Shown in pieces: positions 22,628 through 30,863 of a stretch of DNA of 64,000 bases. A program made the translations under genes and the position numbers. Source of the stretch: Williamsia herbipolensis (GTDB lineage Bacteria; Actinomycetota; Actinomycetes; Mycobacteriales; Mycobacteriaceae); contig NZ_JXYP01000040.1 in the NCBI RefSeq assembly GCF_000964005.1, positions 1 through 64,000 of the forward strand, in the 5' to 3' direction. Below the pieces are notes generated by a model. It was given only the letters and a program-made list of their open reading frames with translations, was not told where the DNA came from and searched no databases. Numbering within the stretch: position 1 is the stretch's first letter; each line of letters begins with the position of its first letter.

Positions 22628-23701
22628 TCAGCCGTAACGGGCGAGGTCGAGCGTGCCGAGGTCCCGGATCGCCGCGCACGAGCGGCGCATCATGGTCGCG
22701 AACATCTCGTCTCCGCGCGGGGACCGGGTGCCGTACGCGCAGCCGAACACCGAGACCAGCGGTCCCTGGATCATCGCGAACCGGTAGTCGTCGTGGCATT
22801 CGTCCCGGTCGTGGTCGGTGACGCCGTGCCCGAGCAGCGCCTGGTGGTAGGCGTCGACCAGATCGGTCTCCGCCGCCCTCCGCGCATCCGGCTCGAGGGC
22901 GGTGCCGACGAAGAACGCGAGATCGCGCGCGGGGAGACCGATCCCGACGGTCTGCCAGTCGACGGCCAGTACCTCGGTGTCGCCGGCGTCGAACATGAGG
23001 TTGTCGAGACGGTGGTCGCCGTGGATGAGCGCGAACCGTTCCGGACGCGCGAGGCTCCACCGCTCGATGACGTCGCCGACCTCGCGCAGGGTCTCGACGT
23101 CGGCGGCGGTGAGCTGCTCACCGACCGCATCGAGGAACAGATCGACCGTCGAGGGGTAGAGCTCCGCCAGCATCGCCGCCTCCGCGGGACCGTTCACGGT
23201 GAGTGCGGGGACATCCGGCGCGGTCGGGGCGAGCAGTGTCGGGTCGCACCACCGGGGGCCGTGCAAACCGGCGAGATTGCGCACGGCGACGAGGGCCGCG
23301 GCGGTGGAGCACCCGGCGATCTGGTCGCCCTGGTGGTGGGCGTAGAGGTCGGTCAACACCAGGGTGAACTCGCTGCCGGTGTCGTTCATGACCGCGAGAT
23401 GGCATGCGGGGACGGCGATCTCGACCGTGTCGGCGAGGTGGGCGTAGAAGCGGACCTCCGCGGCGTAGGCCCCGGCGAGCATCTCGCGTGCGGCGGGGTC
23501 GGCGGCGGGGAGTTTCGCGACCACGGCGCGTGGCACCACACCTGCGTCGACGCCGGCTCCGGTCATCGTGATGCGGTGGCACGACGCGATCTGTCCGGTG
23601 CCGATGCGGTGCGCCGTCGCGGTCTCGATGGGTGCGCCGAACAGGTCGGTGAGCCAGTCCGGCGTCATGGCGTCGACGTCGGTCACGAGGGGGACGGTCA
23701 T
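22628..23701 (-). CDS. Phosphotransferase family protein (aminoglycoside phosphotransferase-like)
   Basis: A 357-residue APH/choline kinase-like protein. It has the Brenner-type motif FALIHGDHRLDNLMFD with catalytic Asp and the metal-binding motif VLAVDWQTVGIG (Asp-Trp in place of Asp-Phe-Gly), plus HRIGTGQIASCHRI and RAVVAKLP as the N-lobe with a candidate ATP-binding Lys. The family includes acyl-CoA-dehydrogenase-associated and small-molecule kinases; the substrate is unknown and antibiotic resistance should not be assumed. Its ATG (23701) overlaps the stop codon of the F420 oxidoreductase upstream by four bases, so the two are translationally coupled. Confidence 0.85.
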   Translation of the reverse strand: MTVPLVTDVDAMTPDWLTDLFGAPIETATAHRIGTGQIASCHRITMTGAGVDAGVVPRAVVAKLPAADPAAREMLAGAYAAEVRFYAHLADTVEIAVPACHLAVMNDTGSEFTLVLTDLYAHHQGDQIAGCSTAAALVAVRNLAGLHGPRWCDPTLLAPTAPDVPALTVNGPAEAAMLAELYPSTVDLFLDAVGEQLTAADVETLREVGDVIERWSLARPERFALIHGDHRLDNLMFDAGDTEVLAVDWQTVGIGLPARDLAFFVGTALEPDARRAAETDLVDAYHQALLGHGVTDHDRDECHDDYRFAMIQGPLVSVFGCAYGTRSPRGDEMFATMMRRSCAAIRDLGTLDLARYG

Positions 23702-24795
23702 CGCAGCCGCCCCGGGTTCGCTGCGGCGCGGGCGCACTTCTGGGGTGCGAGGGTCGACCACGACGGCAGCAGCGGCGCGATCTCGGCCGGTGTGGCGCCG
23801 TGGAGGATCACGCTGTCGACGCCGGCATCGAACTGGTCGAGGATCCGGCGGGCGCAGTGTGTGGCCGATCCGGTGGCCGCGGCCGAGGTCCACTCGGCCG
23901 GGAGCAGCGTACTGAGATGGGCGATGTCGTCGGGTGTGGCGTCGGCGTCGAACGCGCCACGGAAGGCCTGCACCCGTTCGTCGGCACGAAAGTCCGCCAA
24001 TCGCTGCCGATCCCACCCGTTGGTGCGTACGAGCAGATCGCCATAGCCCTGCAGATAGGTGGCGAGCCGACCGACGATGCGGCGGGTGCGGTCGGGCTCG
24101 GGCACCCAGTCGCCGACGGTCGCCAGTACCGACCAGATGCGGATGGCACCCGGATCACGTCCGGCACGCAGGGCGGCGTCGCGGATGACACCCACCTGCC
24201 GCGCGACGGTGTCGTCGGTGAGGAAGGTGTGCAGGACGACCCCGTCGGCGATCTGTCCGGCGAGGCGCAGCGTCGCGTCGCCGATCGCGACGAGCACGAT
24301 CGGGATGTCCTCGTCGGCGTCGATCTGCAACCGCAGGAACGGGAACCGGCCGGCGGGCCCGTCGTGGTCGATGATCGACTCGCCCCGCCACAACCGCCGC
24401 AGCAGGTCGACGGCGTCGGTCATCTGCGCGGAGGTGATCCGCGGCAGGTTCATCAGGTCGAACAGGACGTCGAAGCCGCGGCCGAGGCCGAGCGCGAACC
24501 GCCCGCGACTCATGCGGTGGGCGGTGACCGCCATCGTCGCGGTCACCAGCACATGGCGGGTGTTGTGGTTGGTGGCGGCGGTCGCGACGCCGATCCGCTC
24601 GCTCGAGGCGGCGGCCGCGCCGGTGAGAACGCCGGCCTCCTTCGTCGAATACCGCTCGGAGAGGAACACCGATCCGAGTCCGAGGTCGTCGGCGGTACGC
24701 ACCTCGTCGAGAAGATCCCGCGGCGAGTCGGTGTGGCCGGCGAGACCGTAGAAGCCCAGTTCCGCGTGCTGGGGACGAGGACCGTCGATGGACAC
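23698..24795 (-). CDS. LLM-class F420-dependent oxidoreductase (TIGR03857-like)
   Basis: A 365-residue TIM-barrel protein of the luciferase-like monooxygenase superfamily: LGFYGLAGHTDSPRDLLDEVRTADDLGLGSVFLSERY at the N-terminus (shown in parts: LGFYGLAGH, DLGLGSVFLSER), NHNTRHVLVTATMAVT, GRFALGLGRGFD and IPIVLVAIGDATLRLAGQIAD. In actinobacteria this group uses the deazaflavin F420. The substrate is unknown. It is followed with a 4-bp overlap by a phosphotransferase-family gene, suggesting a two-step modification of one compound; that is inference. Confidence 0.86.
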   Translation of the reverse strand: MSIDGPRPQHAELGFYGLAGHTDSPRDLLDEVRTADDLGLGSVFLSERYSTKEAGVLTGAAAASSERIGVATAATNHNTRHVLVTATMAVTAHRMSRGRFALGLGRGFDVLFDLMNLPRITSAQMTDAVDLLRRLWRGESIIDHDGPAGRFPFLRLQIDADEDIPIVLVAIGDATLRLAGQIADGVVLHTFLTDDTVARQVGVIRDAALRAGRDPGAIRIWSVLATVGDWVPEPDRTRRIVGRLATYLQGYGDLLVRTNGWDRQRLADFRADERVQAFRGAFDADATPDDIAHLSTLLPAEWTSAAATGSATHCARRILDQFDAGVDSVILHGATPAEIAPLLPSWSTLAPQKCARAAANPGRLR

Positions 24796-24914
24796 CCCGT
24801 ACCTCCGTTCTCGTCACGTCCGACCGCGCATCGGACCCTGGACAAGCGACTGGACAGGAGTCTAGCGATGTCGGGGGCGAGCCACGGGCCTTTTCACGCG
24901 GGCACACTGGAGCC

Positions 24915-25481
24915 ATGCGCACCGTCGGCCGTCCCGCCCGCAACCGATCGGCGTTCGCCGCCGCCGTCCTCGCCGTGATCGGCGTGATGCTGATGGCGGC
25001 GTGCGGGAGCGACCCCGGGCCCGCGGCCACCCACAACGCCACCGACGACGCCTTCGTCACCGCCATGGCCCGTCATCACCAGCGGGCCATCGAGGTCGGA
25101 CAGCTCGCGGCCGATCGCGGAACCGACCCTCGGGTCGTCGACTACGGGAAGCTCATCGTGTCGCAGCAGACGCCGGAGCTGCAGAAGCTGAACGGGTGGA
25201 GTGGCCACTGGGCGCTGCCCTCGGCCGCCGCGGGCGAGGCGATGCCCGACGGGTACATCACCGACGCGACGTTGGCCGGGCTGCGAGCCCAGTCGGGGGT
25301 GGCGTTCGATCGCGCGGTCCTGCTCGCGTCGGCCGACAGCGAGACCGGGGCCGCGGCGATGGCTCAGCGCGAGCTGGCCGCGGGCGTGTACGACCCCGCC
25401 CGCGAACTCGCGACCTCGATCGCGACCGCGCCGACCACTCAGATCCCGAAACTGCGCGCCCTCGCAGCACAATTGGGCTGA
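24915..25481 (+). CDS. DUF305 lipoprotein
   Basis: A 188-residue lipoprotein with signal peptide and lipobox (IGVMLMAACGS; Cys about 32), followed by a DUF305 four-helix ferritin-like domain. DAFVTAMARHHQRAIEVGQLA carries the family's MxxHHxxAI-type metal-binding His pair, and FDRAVLLASADSETGAAAMAQRELA is the second half, in which the usual second HH-motif reads DSETGA, i.e. the His ligands are replaced. DUF305 proteins are linked to copper or other metal homeostasis. The loss of the second His motif may reduce metal binding. It ends four bases before the convergent MarR stop. Confidence 0.8.
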   Translation: MRTVGRPARNRSAFAAAVLAVIGVMLMAACGSDPGPAATHNATDDAFVTAMARHHQRAIEVGQLAADRGTDPRVVDYGKLIVSQQTPELQKLNGWSGHWALPSAAAGEAMPDGYITDATLAGLRAQSGVAFDRAVLLASADSETGAAAMAQRELAAGVYDPARELATSIATAPTTQIPKLRALAAQLG

Positions 25482-25485
25482 CGCG

Positions 25486-25944
25486 TCACCCCTTGAGCTG
25501 CGGGATCGGCCCTGCGAGCTCTTCGAGGGCCACCGCGAGGGCCTCGGCGTCGACGGCCCGCAGCGGATCGAGCACCCGCGCACGCACGCTCGCGAGGTGC
25601 GCGGGGTAGGCACGCTCGAGTCGCGCGAACCCGGCGTCGGTGAGCACGGCGCTCATCCCCCGTCGGTCGCACCCGTCACGCATCCGCGTGGTGTCACCGC
25701 GTACGGTCAACGCCGCGATCAGCCGCGTCATCCGGCTCGCCGACAGCCCCACCAGCGATGCGAGCTCGGTCATACGACATCGCCTCTCGGGCGACTCGGA
25801 CAGGATGACGAGCACCTGGTACTCACCCAGGGTGAGGCCCGACTCCCTCTGCAGGTCGGTCTCCAGATCGCGGGGCACCACGACCAACGCCCGCGCGAGA
25901 GCACGCCACACCCGGCCCTCGACATCGTCGAGCGGTTCGGTCAC
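25486..25944 (-). CDS. MarR family transcriptional regulator
   Basis: A 152-residue winged-helix regulator: VWRALARALVVVPRDLETDLQRESG dimer helices, LTLGEYQVLVILSES, CRMTELASLVGLSASRMTRLIAAL (helix-turn-helix) and GDTTRMRDGCDRRGMSAVLTDAG (wing). A longer frame begins at a TTG within the upstream palindrome, but the GTG at 25944 has a GGAGG ribosome site just before it and leaves the operator free, so I prefer it. It is divergent from the DoxX-family gene, and the two palindromes between them are the likely operators. Confidence 0.86.
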   Translation of the reverse strand: MTEPLDDVEGRVWRALARALVVVPRDLETDLQRESGLTLGEYQVLVILSESPERRCRMTELASLVGLSASRMTRLIAALTVRGDTTRMRDGCDRRGMSAVLTDAGFARLERAYPAHLASVRARVLDPLRAVDAEALAVALEELAGPIPQLKG

Positions 25945-25983
25945 TCCCACCACCTCCGGATCGTCGACCTGCGGTGCCGATCG

Positions 25984-26032
25984 TACTTGCGTGGGCAAGT
26001 ATTTCCTGCGACAGTACTTGCCTACGCAAATA
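25984..26032. promoter_or_regulatory. Twin palindromic MarR operators TACTTGC-N4-GCAA(G/A)TA
   Basis: Site 1 (25984-26001) is a perfect 7-bp inverted repeat with a 4-bp spacer; site 2 (26015-26032) has the same half-site with a single mismatch. Their starts are 31 bases apart, close to three helical turns, in the divergent region between the MarR and DoxX-like genes. This is a typical layout for co-operative MarR binding controlling both directions. Confidence 0.75.
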
Positions 26033-26078
26033 CATGTGGTCGTGATCCCACGACCGACGTGCCGTCGACAGGAGTCCC

Positions 26079-26444
26079 ATGTTCATCACCGCCGTCATCC
26101 TCAGCGTCGTGCTCGCCCTGGTCAGCCTGGGTGCGGGCGCGCCCAAGGCCCTGCTGAAGGGACCGGCGGTCGAGCAGCTCTCCGGACGGGGGCTCAGCGC
26201 GTCGCTCATCCGGTTCATCGGTGGAGCCGAGGTCGCCGGTGCGGCGGGCCTGCTGATCGGCCTCGCCTGGCATCCGCTCGGCATCGCCGCGGCGATCGGA
26301 CTGCTCATCGTGTTCATCGGCGCCACGGTGTTCCACGCCCGCAACGGCGACTATGCCAACTCCGAGACCCGCGGCGCATCGCTGCCGTCGGTGGTGCTCG
26401 CGATCGTGTCGCTCGCGGTCATCATCACCCTCGCCGCCGCCTGA
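26079..26444 (+). CDS. DoxX-like small membrane protein
   Basis: A 121-residue protein with four hydrophobic segments: residues 1-22, about 42-62, 65-84 and 101-121. The pattern AGAPKALLKGPAVEQLSGRGL followed by FIGGAEVAGAAGLLIGLAW is that of the DoxX family, integral membrane proteins associated with redox or detoxification functions. In this position, divergent from a MarR regulator with shared operators, it is the most likely target of that regulator. Confidence 0.8.
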   Translation: MFITAVILSVVLALVSLGAGAPKALLKGPAVEQLSGRGLSASLIRFIGGAEVAGAAGLLIGLAWHPLGIAAAIGLLIVFIGATVFHARNGDYANSETRGASLPSVVLAIVSLAVIITLAAA

Positions 26445-26468
26445 CCGCCGCGGCGCCGCCGAGTCGGG

Positions 26469-27944
26469 TCAGGCACTCCGGTCGGTCGGGGTCCACTCGA
26501 ACTCCGACTCGTCGAGCGAGCGCATGACCCGGATGTAGTGGGCGGTCGACGCCGGCCAGTTGTTGGTGTTGCGACCCGAGGCCGTGCGGTACCAGCTGGT
26601 GCAGCCCTGCTCCCACACGGTCTTCGACAGCGCCGATTGCAGAGCGAGATTCGACCGCCGCTCGACGTCGGCGCGCACCTGCACCGCTCGCGCCCGGCCG
26701 GCGTCGAGGCGTTCGACCGCCTGCACGACGTACTTCATCTGCGCCTCGAGCATCAGGATGATCGAGGTGTGGCCGAGGTTCGTGTTCGGTCCGTAGAGCA
26801 GGAACATGTTGGGGAACCCGTGCACGCTCACCCCGAGGTGGGCCTGCGCGCCGTCGTCCCACTCACGGTGCAGGTCTCGGCCTTCTGCGCCCGTGACCGT
26901 GATCCCGCGCAGGAAGTCCGTCGCATGGAAGCCGGTGCCGTAGACGATGGTGTCGGCCTCCACGGTCGACCCATCGGCGAGACGCACGCCGTCGGGGGTG
27001 ATGCGGTCGATGCCGGTGGTGGTGACGGTGACGTTCGGTCGGTCCAGCGAGGCCAGGTAGTCGTTGGAGATGAGGATGCGCTTGCAGCCGATCGGATGAT
27101 CGGGGGTCACCGCGGCCCGTGTGGCGGGGTCGGTGATCTGGCGCCGCATGTGCAGCCGTGACCGGAGGCCCACGATCTTGAGCAGCGCCGGGATCCTGGT
27201 GAACCCGATCGACCGTGGCTCCAGCGTCGCCCAGGTGAGCCAGCGCGAGAGTCGTTGCAGCGCAGGCACTCGCGCGAACAGTGTTCGAGCCCACCGGGGG
27301 TAGGCGTAGTCCGCCTTGGGGATCACGAACGGGGCGCTGCGCTGCAGCAGCGTGAGATGGCCGACATGCTCGGCGAGGCGCGGCACGAACTGGATCGCCG
27401 AGGCACCGGTGCCGATGACCGCGACCCGCGCGCCGGCGAGGTCGGCGTCGTGATCCCAGCGCGCGGAGTGGAACAGGTTGCCGCGGAACGACTCCGCGCC
27501 CTCGATCGCGGGGATCGCCGGGTTGCTGAGCTGTCCGCACGCGAACACGACGACGTCGTGCACGGTCTCGGTGCCGTCGTCGAGACGGACGGTCCACGAC
27601 GCGCTCGTGTCGTCGAAGGTCGCCGCGGCGACCCGACTGCGGAAGCGGATGTGCGGACGCAGCGCGAAGGTGTCGGCGATCGACCGGAGATAGTCGAGGA
27701 TCTCCGGCTGCGGCGCGAACCGCCGCGACCACGTCGCGCTCGGCGCGAACGAGAACGAATACAGATGGGAGGGCACGTCGCATGCCGCTCCGGGGTAGGT
27801 GTTCTCCCGCCAGCATCCACCGACGTCGTCGGCCGCCTCGAACAACACGAAGTCGTCGTGGCCGGCGCGGCGCAGGGTCGCGGCCATGCCCAGGCCCGCG
27901 AAGCCGGTCCCGATGATGGCCACCGACTGTCCTCGAACGCTCAT
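26469..27944 (-). CDS. Flavin-containing monooxygenase (Baeyer-Villiger type)
   Basis: A 491-residue NAD(P)/FAD-dependent monooxygenase. The FAD Rossmann motif AIIGTGFAGLGMAATL is at the N-terminus, ENTYPGAACDVPSHLY is the BVMO/FMO segment, RVAVIGTGASAIQFVP is the NADP Rossmann motif, and DTIVYGTGFHATDFL is the conserved C-terminal FAD-side motif. Between the two Rossmann motifs the fingerprint is FRGNLFHSARWDHD, matching the Baeyer-Villiger/FMO FxGxxxHxxxW consensus. Substrates are typically ketones, alkanals or steroids. The ATG at 27944 starts just before the FAD motif. It is divergent from the AraC gene, which probably regulates it, with 119 bases between them. Confidence 0.87.
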   Translation of the reverse strand: MSVRGQSVAIIGTGFAGLGMAATLRRAGHDDFVLFEAADDVGGCWRENTYPGAACDVPSHLYSFSFAPSATWSRRFAPQPEILDYLRSIADTFALRPHIRFRSRVAAATFDDTSASWTVRLDDGTETVHDVVVFACGQLSNPAIPAIEGAESFRGNLFHSARWDHDADLAGARVAVIGTGASAIQFVPRLAEHVGHLTLLQRSAPFVIPKADYAYPRWARTLFARVPALQRLSRWLTWATLEPRSIGFTRIPALLKIVGLRSRLHMRRQITDPATRAAVTPDHPIGCKRILISNDYLASLDRPNVTVTTTGIDRITPDGVRLADGSTVEADTIVYGTGFHATDFLRGITVTGAEGRDLHREWDDGAQAHLGVSVHGFPNMFLLYGPNTNLGHTSIILMLEAQMKYVVQAVERLDAGRARAVQVRADVERRSNLALQSALSKTVWEQGCTSWYRTASGRNTNNWPASTAHYIRVMRSLDESEFEWTPTDRSA

Positions 27945-28063
27945 CTGCTGCACCCTCGTCACGTAGACGACACCGCGTCGTGCGATGTCCCCTTCGAGGC
28001 TAGCCATCCGCGACCCGCCCGAACATGCGATTGGCGGCCAAGAAGTTACTAGAGTTGACCACC

Positions 28064-29611
28064 ATGACCCGCCCCGCCGACGACGCCACCTGGACGGTGT
28101 TGCGGTCGGCGCCGGGATCGAGGCTGCTCCTGGACTTCGCGGCCGAGCACGGGATCGGCGAACAGGAGATGCTGGCCGCCGCCGGGATCGACGGCGACGA
28201 CGTCGTCGGTGCGATCACCGCCCAGCAGGAACTGTCGATGCTCGCCACACTCGCCGACCGGCTCGGTGCGGTCGAGGGCCTCGGCGCCCTGCTCGGACAG
28301 CGCTACCACCTCACCACCTACGGGCTGTGGGGCTTCGCCATGATCAGCAGCGCGACGCTCCGCGAGGCCATCGCCGTCGGTCTCCGACTGGTCAATCTCA
28401 CCTTCGCGTTCTGCCACATCCGGCTGCGTGACGCCGACGGACGCGCCGCATTGGTCCTCACCGTCGAACACGGCGTACCCGACCGGGTCCACCGCATCGT
28501 CTGCGACCGCGACATCGCCGCCATCCGGGTCATCGCGCACGAGATCATGGGACGCGAACTGCTCGCCGAGGAGGTCACGTCCACCTTCCCCGAGCCGACC
28601 GACACCTCCGCCTACGAGTCCGCCCTCGGTGTGACACCGCGGTTCGACGCAACCGAGAACGCGATCTGGTTCTCCGCCGAGCTGCTCGACACGCCGCTTC
28701 CGCAGGCCAACGCGTTGGTCGCCGCCGAGATCGACGAACAGTGCCGAGCGCTCCTGCAGGAGCGCAGGGTCCGCGTGGGAACGGCGGCGCGCGTGCGGGA
28801 CCTGGTGTCGGGGGCGCCGTCGCAACCCCTCACCCTGTCCCGGGCCGCCCACGAGCTCCACACCTCCGAGCGGCACCTGCGTCGCCAACTCGCGCACGAG
28901 GGAACCACGTTGCGGCGCATCGTCAACGAGGTCCGTGAGGACATGGCCGATGAGCTGCTCTGCGTCACCGGCCTGTCGGTCGCCGAGACCGCACGGCGGC
29001 TGGGCTACGCGGAGGTGTCGAGCTTCTCCCAGGCGTTCCGACGCTGGAAGGGCATGAGCCCGAGGGCATACCGCCACCTGCAGGCGGCGGCTGTGGGGGC
29101 AGGGGCTGTGGGGGCGGCGGCCGTGGGCCGGCTCCGATCAGCGCTCGCTGACCCGGCCGTCGAGCACGGACCACGAACGGTCGCAGCGCACCGTGTCGAG
29201 CATGCGCCGGTCATGGGTGACCAGCAGCAGTGTGCCCTCGTAGCTGTCGAGCGCCTGCTCGAGTTGTTCGATGGCGGGCAGGTCGAGGTGGTTGGTCGGT
29301 TCGTCGAGCACCAACACGTTCGTACCGACGGCCTGCAGCAGTGCGAGGCCGGCGCGGGTGCGTTCCCCCGGCGACAGGTCGTCGACGGCGCGTTCGACGT
29401 GGTCGGCGCGCAGTCCGAACTTCGCAAGCAGGGTCCGCACCTCGGCGGTGGGCCAGTCGGGTACGTGGCTCTCGAACCGGTCGACCAGCGGTGTCGCGCC
29501 GGTGAACTCCGCACGGGCCTGATCGATCTCGCCGATCGCGACGTTCGCACCGAGACTCGCCCGACCGGAGTCGGGGGACTGCCGACCCAGGAGCAGACGG
29601 AGGAGGGTTGA
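28064..29611 (+). CDS. AraC family transcriptional regulator with aberrant 3' extension
   Basis: Residues 1 to about 210 are an arabinose-binding-like ligand domain (PF12625 type: LLGQRYHLTTYGLWGFAMIS, FCHIRLRD). Residues about 250-340 are the AraC DNA-binding domain, with LSRAAHELHTSERHLRRQLAHEGT, then LSVAETARRLGYAEVSSFSQAFRRWKGMSPRAYR. The natural protein would end near 29090, but the frame stays open to 29611, running about 470 bases antisense into the ABC-F gene. A single base missing in the G-rich duplicated stretch 29089-29115 would give a stop at 29149-29151 and a normal protein of about 360 residues. It is probably a local activator of the divergent monooxygenase gene. Confidence 0.75.
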   Translation: MTRPADDATWTVLRSAPGSRLLLDFAAEHGIGEQEMLAAAGIDGDDVVGAITAQQELSMLATLADRLGAVEGLGALLGQRYHLTTYGLWGFAMISSATLREAIAVGLRLVNLTFAFCHIRLRDADGRAALVLTVEHGVPDRVHRIVCDRDIAAIRVIAHEIMGRELLAEEVTSTFPEPTDTSAYESALGVTPRFDATENAIWFSAELLDTPLPQANALVAAEIDEQCRALLQERRVRVGTAARVRDLVSGAPSQPLTLSRAAHELHTSERHLRRQLAHEGTTLRRIVNEVREDMADELLCVTGLSVAETARRLGYAEVSSFSQAFRRWKGMSPRAYRHLQAAAVGAGAVGAAAVGRLRSALADPAVEHGPRTVAAHRVEHAPVMGDQQQCALVAVERLLELFDGGQVEVVGRFVEHQHVRTDGLQQCEAGAGAFPRRQVVDGAFDVVGAQSELRKQGPHLGGGPVGYVALEPVDQRCRAGELRTGLIDLADRDVRTETRPTGVGGLPTQEQTEEG

Positions 29612-30802
29612 TTTCCCTGCCCCGTTGGGTCCGGTGATGCCGATGCGTTCGCCGGCGTCGACCTGCAGCGACACCGGGCCGAGGGTGAAGTCGCCCTGGT
29701 GCACCACGGCCTCGCTGAGAGTCGCGACCACCGAACTCGACCGCGGTGCGGCGCCGATGGTGAAGTGCAGCTCCCATTCCTTGCGGGGTTCGGCGACCTC
29801 CTCCAGGCGCGCGATCCGGCTCTCCATCTGCCGTACTTTCTGCGCCTGCTTCTCGCTCGATTCCGCGGCGGCCTTGCGACGGATCTTGTCGTTGTCGGGC
29901 GACTTCTTCATCGCGTTGCGGACGCCCTGACTCGACCACTCGCGTTGTGTCCGTGCGCGATCGACGAGGTCGGCCTTCTTCTCGGCGAACTCCTCGTACT
30001 CCTCGCGGCGGTGCCGGCGGGCGGTCTCGCGTTCCTCGAGATAGCTGTCGTAGCCGCCACCGAAGACCGTCGTCGTGTTCTGGGCCAGATCGAGTTCGAG
30101 CACGCGGTTCACGCTGCGGGCGAGGAACTCCCGGTCGTGGCTGACGAGGACGACCCCGCCCCGCAGCTCGCGGACGAGCGTCTCGAGGCGTTCGAGGCCG
30201 TCGAGGTCGAGATCGTTGGTCGGCTCGTCGAGCATCACGATGTCGAAGCGCGACACCATCAGTGCCGCGAGCCCGACGCGTGCGGCCTGACCACCCGAGA
30301 GCGAGGTCATGGTGGTGGTCGCGGGATCCACGGCGTGCGAGTCGAGACCGAGATCGGCCAGGACCGCGGGCAGTCGCTCCTCGAGGTCGGCGGCACCGGT
30401 GGCGAGCCAGTGGTCGAGCGCCACCCCGTACGCGTCGGCCGGGTCGACACCGGGGGTCGCCGCAGCCGGGTCCGACAGCGCCGCGGCCGCGGCATCCATC
30501 GCCGTGGTCGCCTCGGCACAGCCTGTCCGGCGGGCGATGTACGCCGCCACGGTCTCACCGGGGACACGGTCGTGCTCCTGCGGCAGCCAGCCGATGAACG
30601 CGTCGGCCGGGGCCAGGCTCACCGCGCCCTCCAGCGGTTCGAGGACCCCGGCGAGGATGCGCAGAAGGGTGCTCTTGCCTGCGCCGTTGGCCCCCACGAC
30701 ACCGACGACGTCGCCGGGGGCGACCGTGAGATCGAGGCCGTCGAACAGCGTGCGATGGGCGAAACCGCCGGCCAGGTCTTTCGCCACGAGCGTTGCGGTC
30801 AT
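29138..30802 (-). CDS. ABC-F family ATP-binding protein
   Basis: A 554-residue soluble protein with two ABC ATPase domains in tandem and no membrane segment. Walker A motifs are VGANGAGKST and ITGPNGAGKST, signature motifs LSGGQAARVGLA and LSPGERTRAGLA, Walker B LDEPTNDLDL and LDEPTNHLDL. Between them lies the charged ABC-F linker (about residues 230-330), including a highly basic helix with KKADLVDRARTQREW. ABC-F proteins act on the ribosome, some conferring antibiotic resistance by target protection, others tuning elongation; the subgroup cannot be fixed here. The ATG start is at 30802. Confidence 0.88.
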   Translation of the reverse strand: MTATLVAKDLAGGFAHRTLFDGLDLTVAPGDVVGVVGANGAGKSTLLRILAGVLEPLEGAVSLAPADAFIGWLPQEHDRVPGETVAAYIARRTGCAEATTAMDAAAAALSDPAAATPGVDPADAYGVALDHWLATGAADLEERLPAVLADLGLDSHAVDPATTTMTSLSGGQAARVGLAALMVSRFDIVMLDEPTNDLDLDGLERLETLVRELRGGVVLVSHDREFLARSVNRVLELDLAQNTTTVFGGGYDSYLEERETARRHRREEYEEFAEKKADLVDRARTQREWSSQGVRNAMKKSPDNDKIRRKAAAESSEKQAQKVRQMESRIARLEEVAEPRKEWELHFTIGAAPRSSSVVATLSEAVVHQGDFTLGPVSLQVDAGERIGITGPNGAGKSTLLRLLLGRQSPDSGRASLGANVAIGEIDQARAEFTGATPLVDRFESHVPDWPTAEVRTLLAKFGLRADHVERAVDDLSPGERTRAGLALLQAVGTNVLVLDEPTNHLDLPAIEQLEQALDSYEGTLLLVTHDRRMLDTVRCDRSWSVLDGRVSER

Positions 30803-30863
30803 GGTCCCATCCTCACACCCGTTCGCCGGGCCATCACACAGCGATCGCGGTCAGGGGCGTGAT

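Noticed and set aside
22628-23701. Aminoglycoside resistance gene
   Set aside because: The APH fold is present, but the motifs fit the broad phosphotransferase family found with metabolic enzymes; nothing indicates an aminoglycoside substrate.
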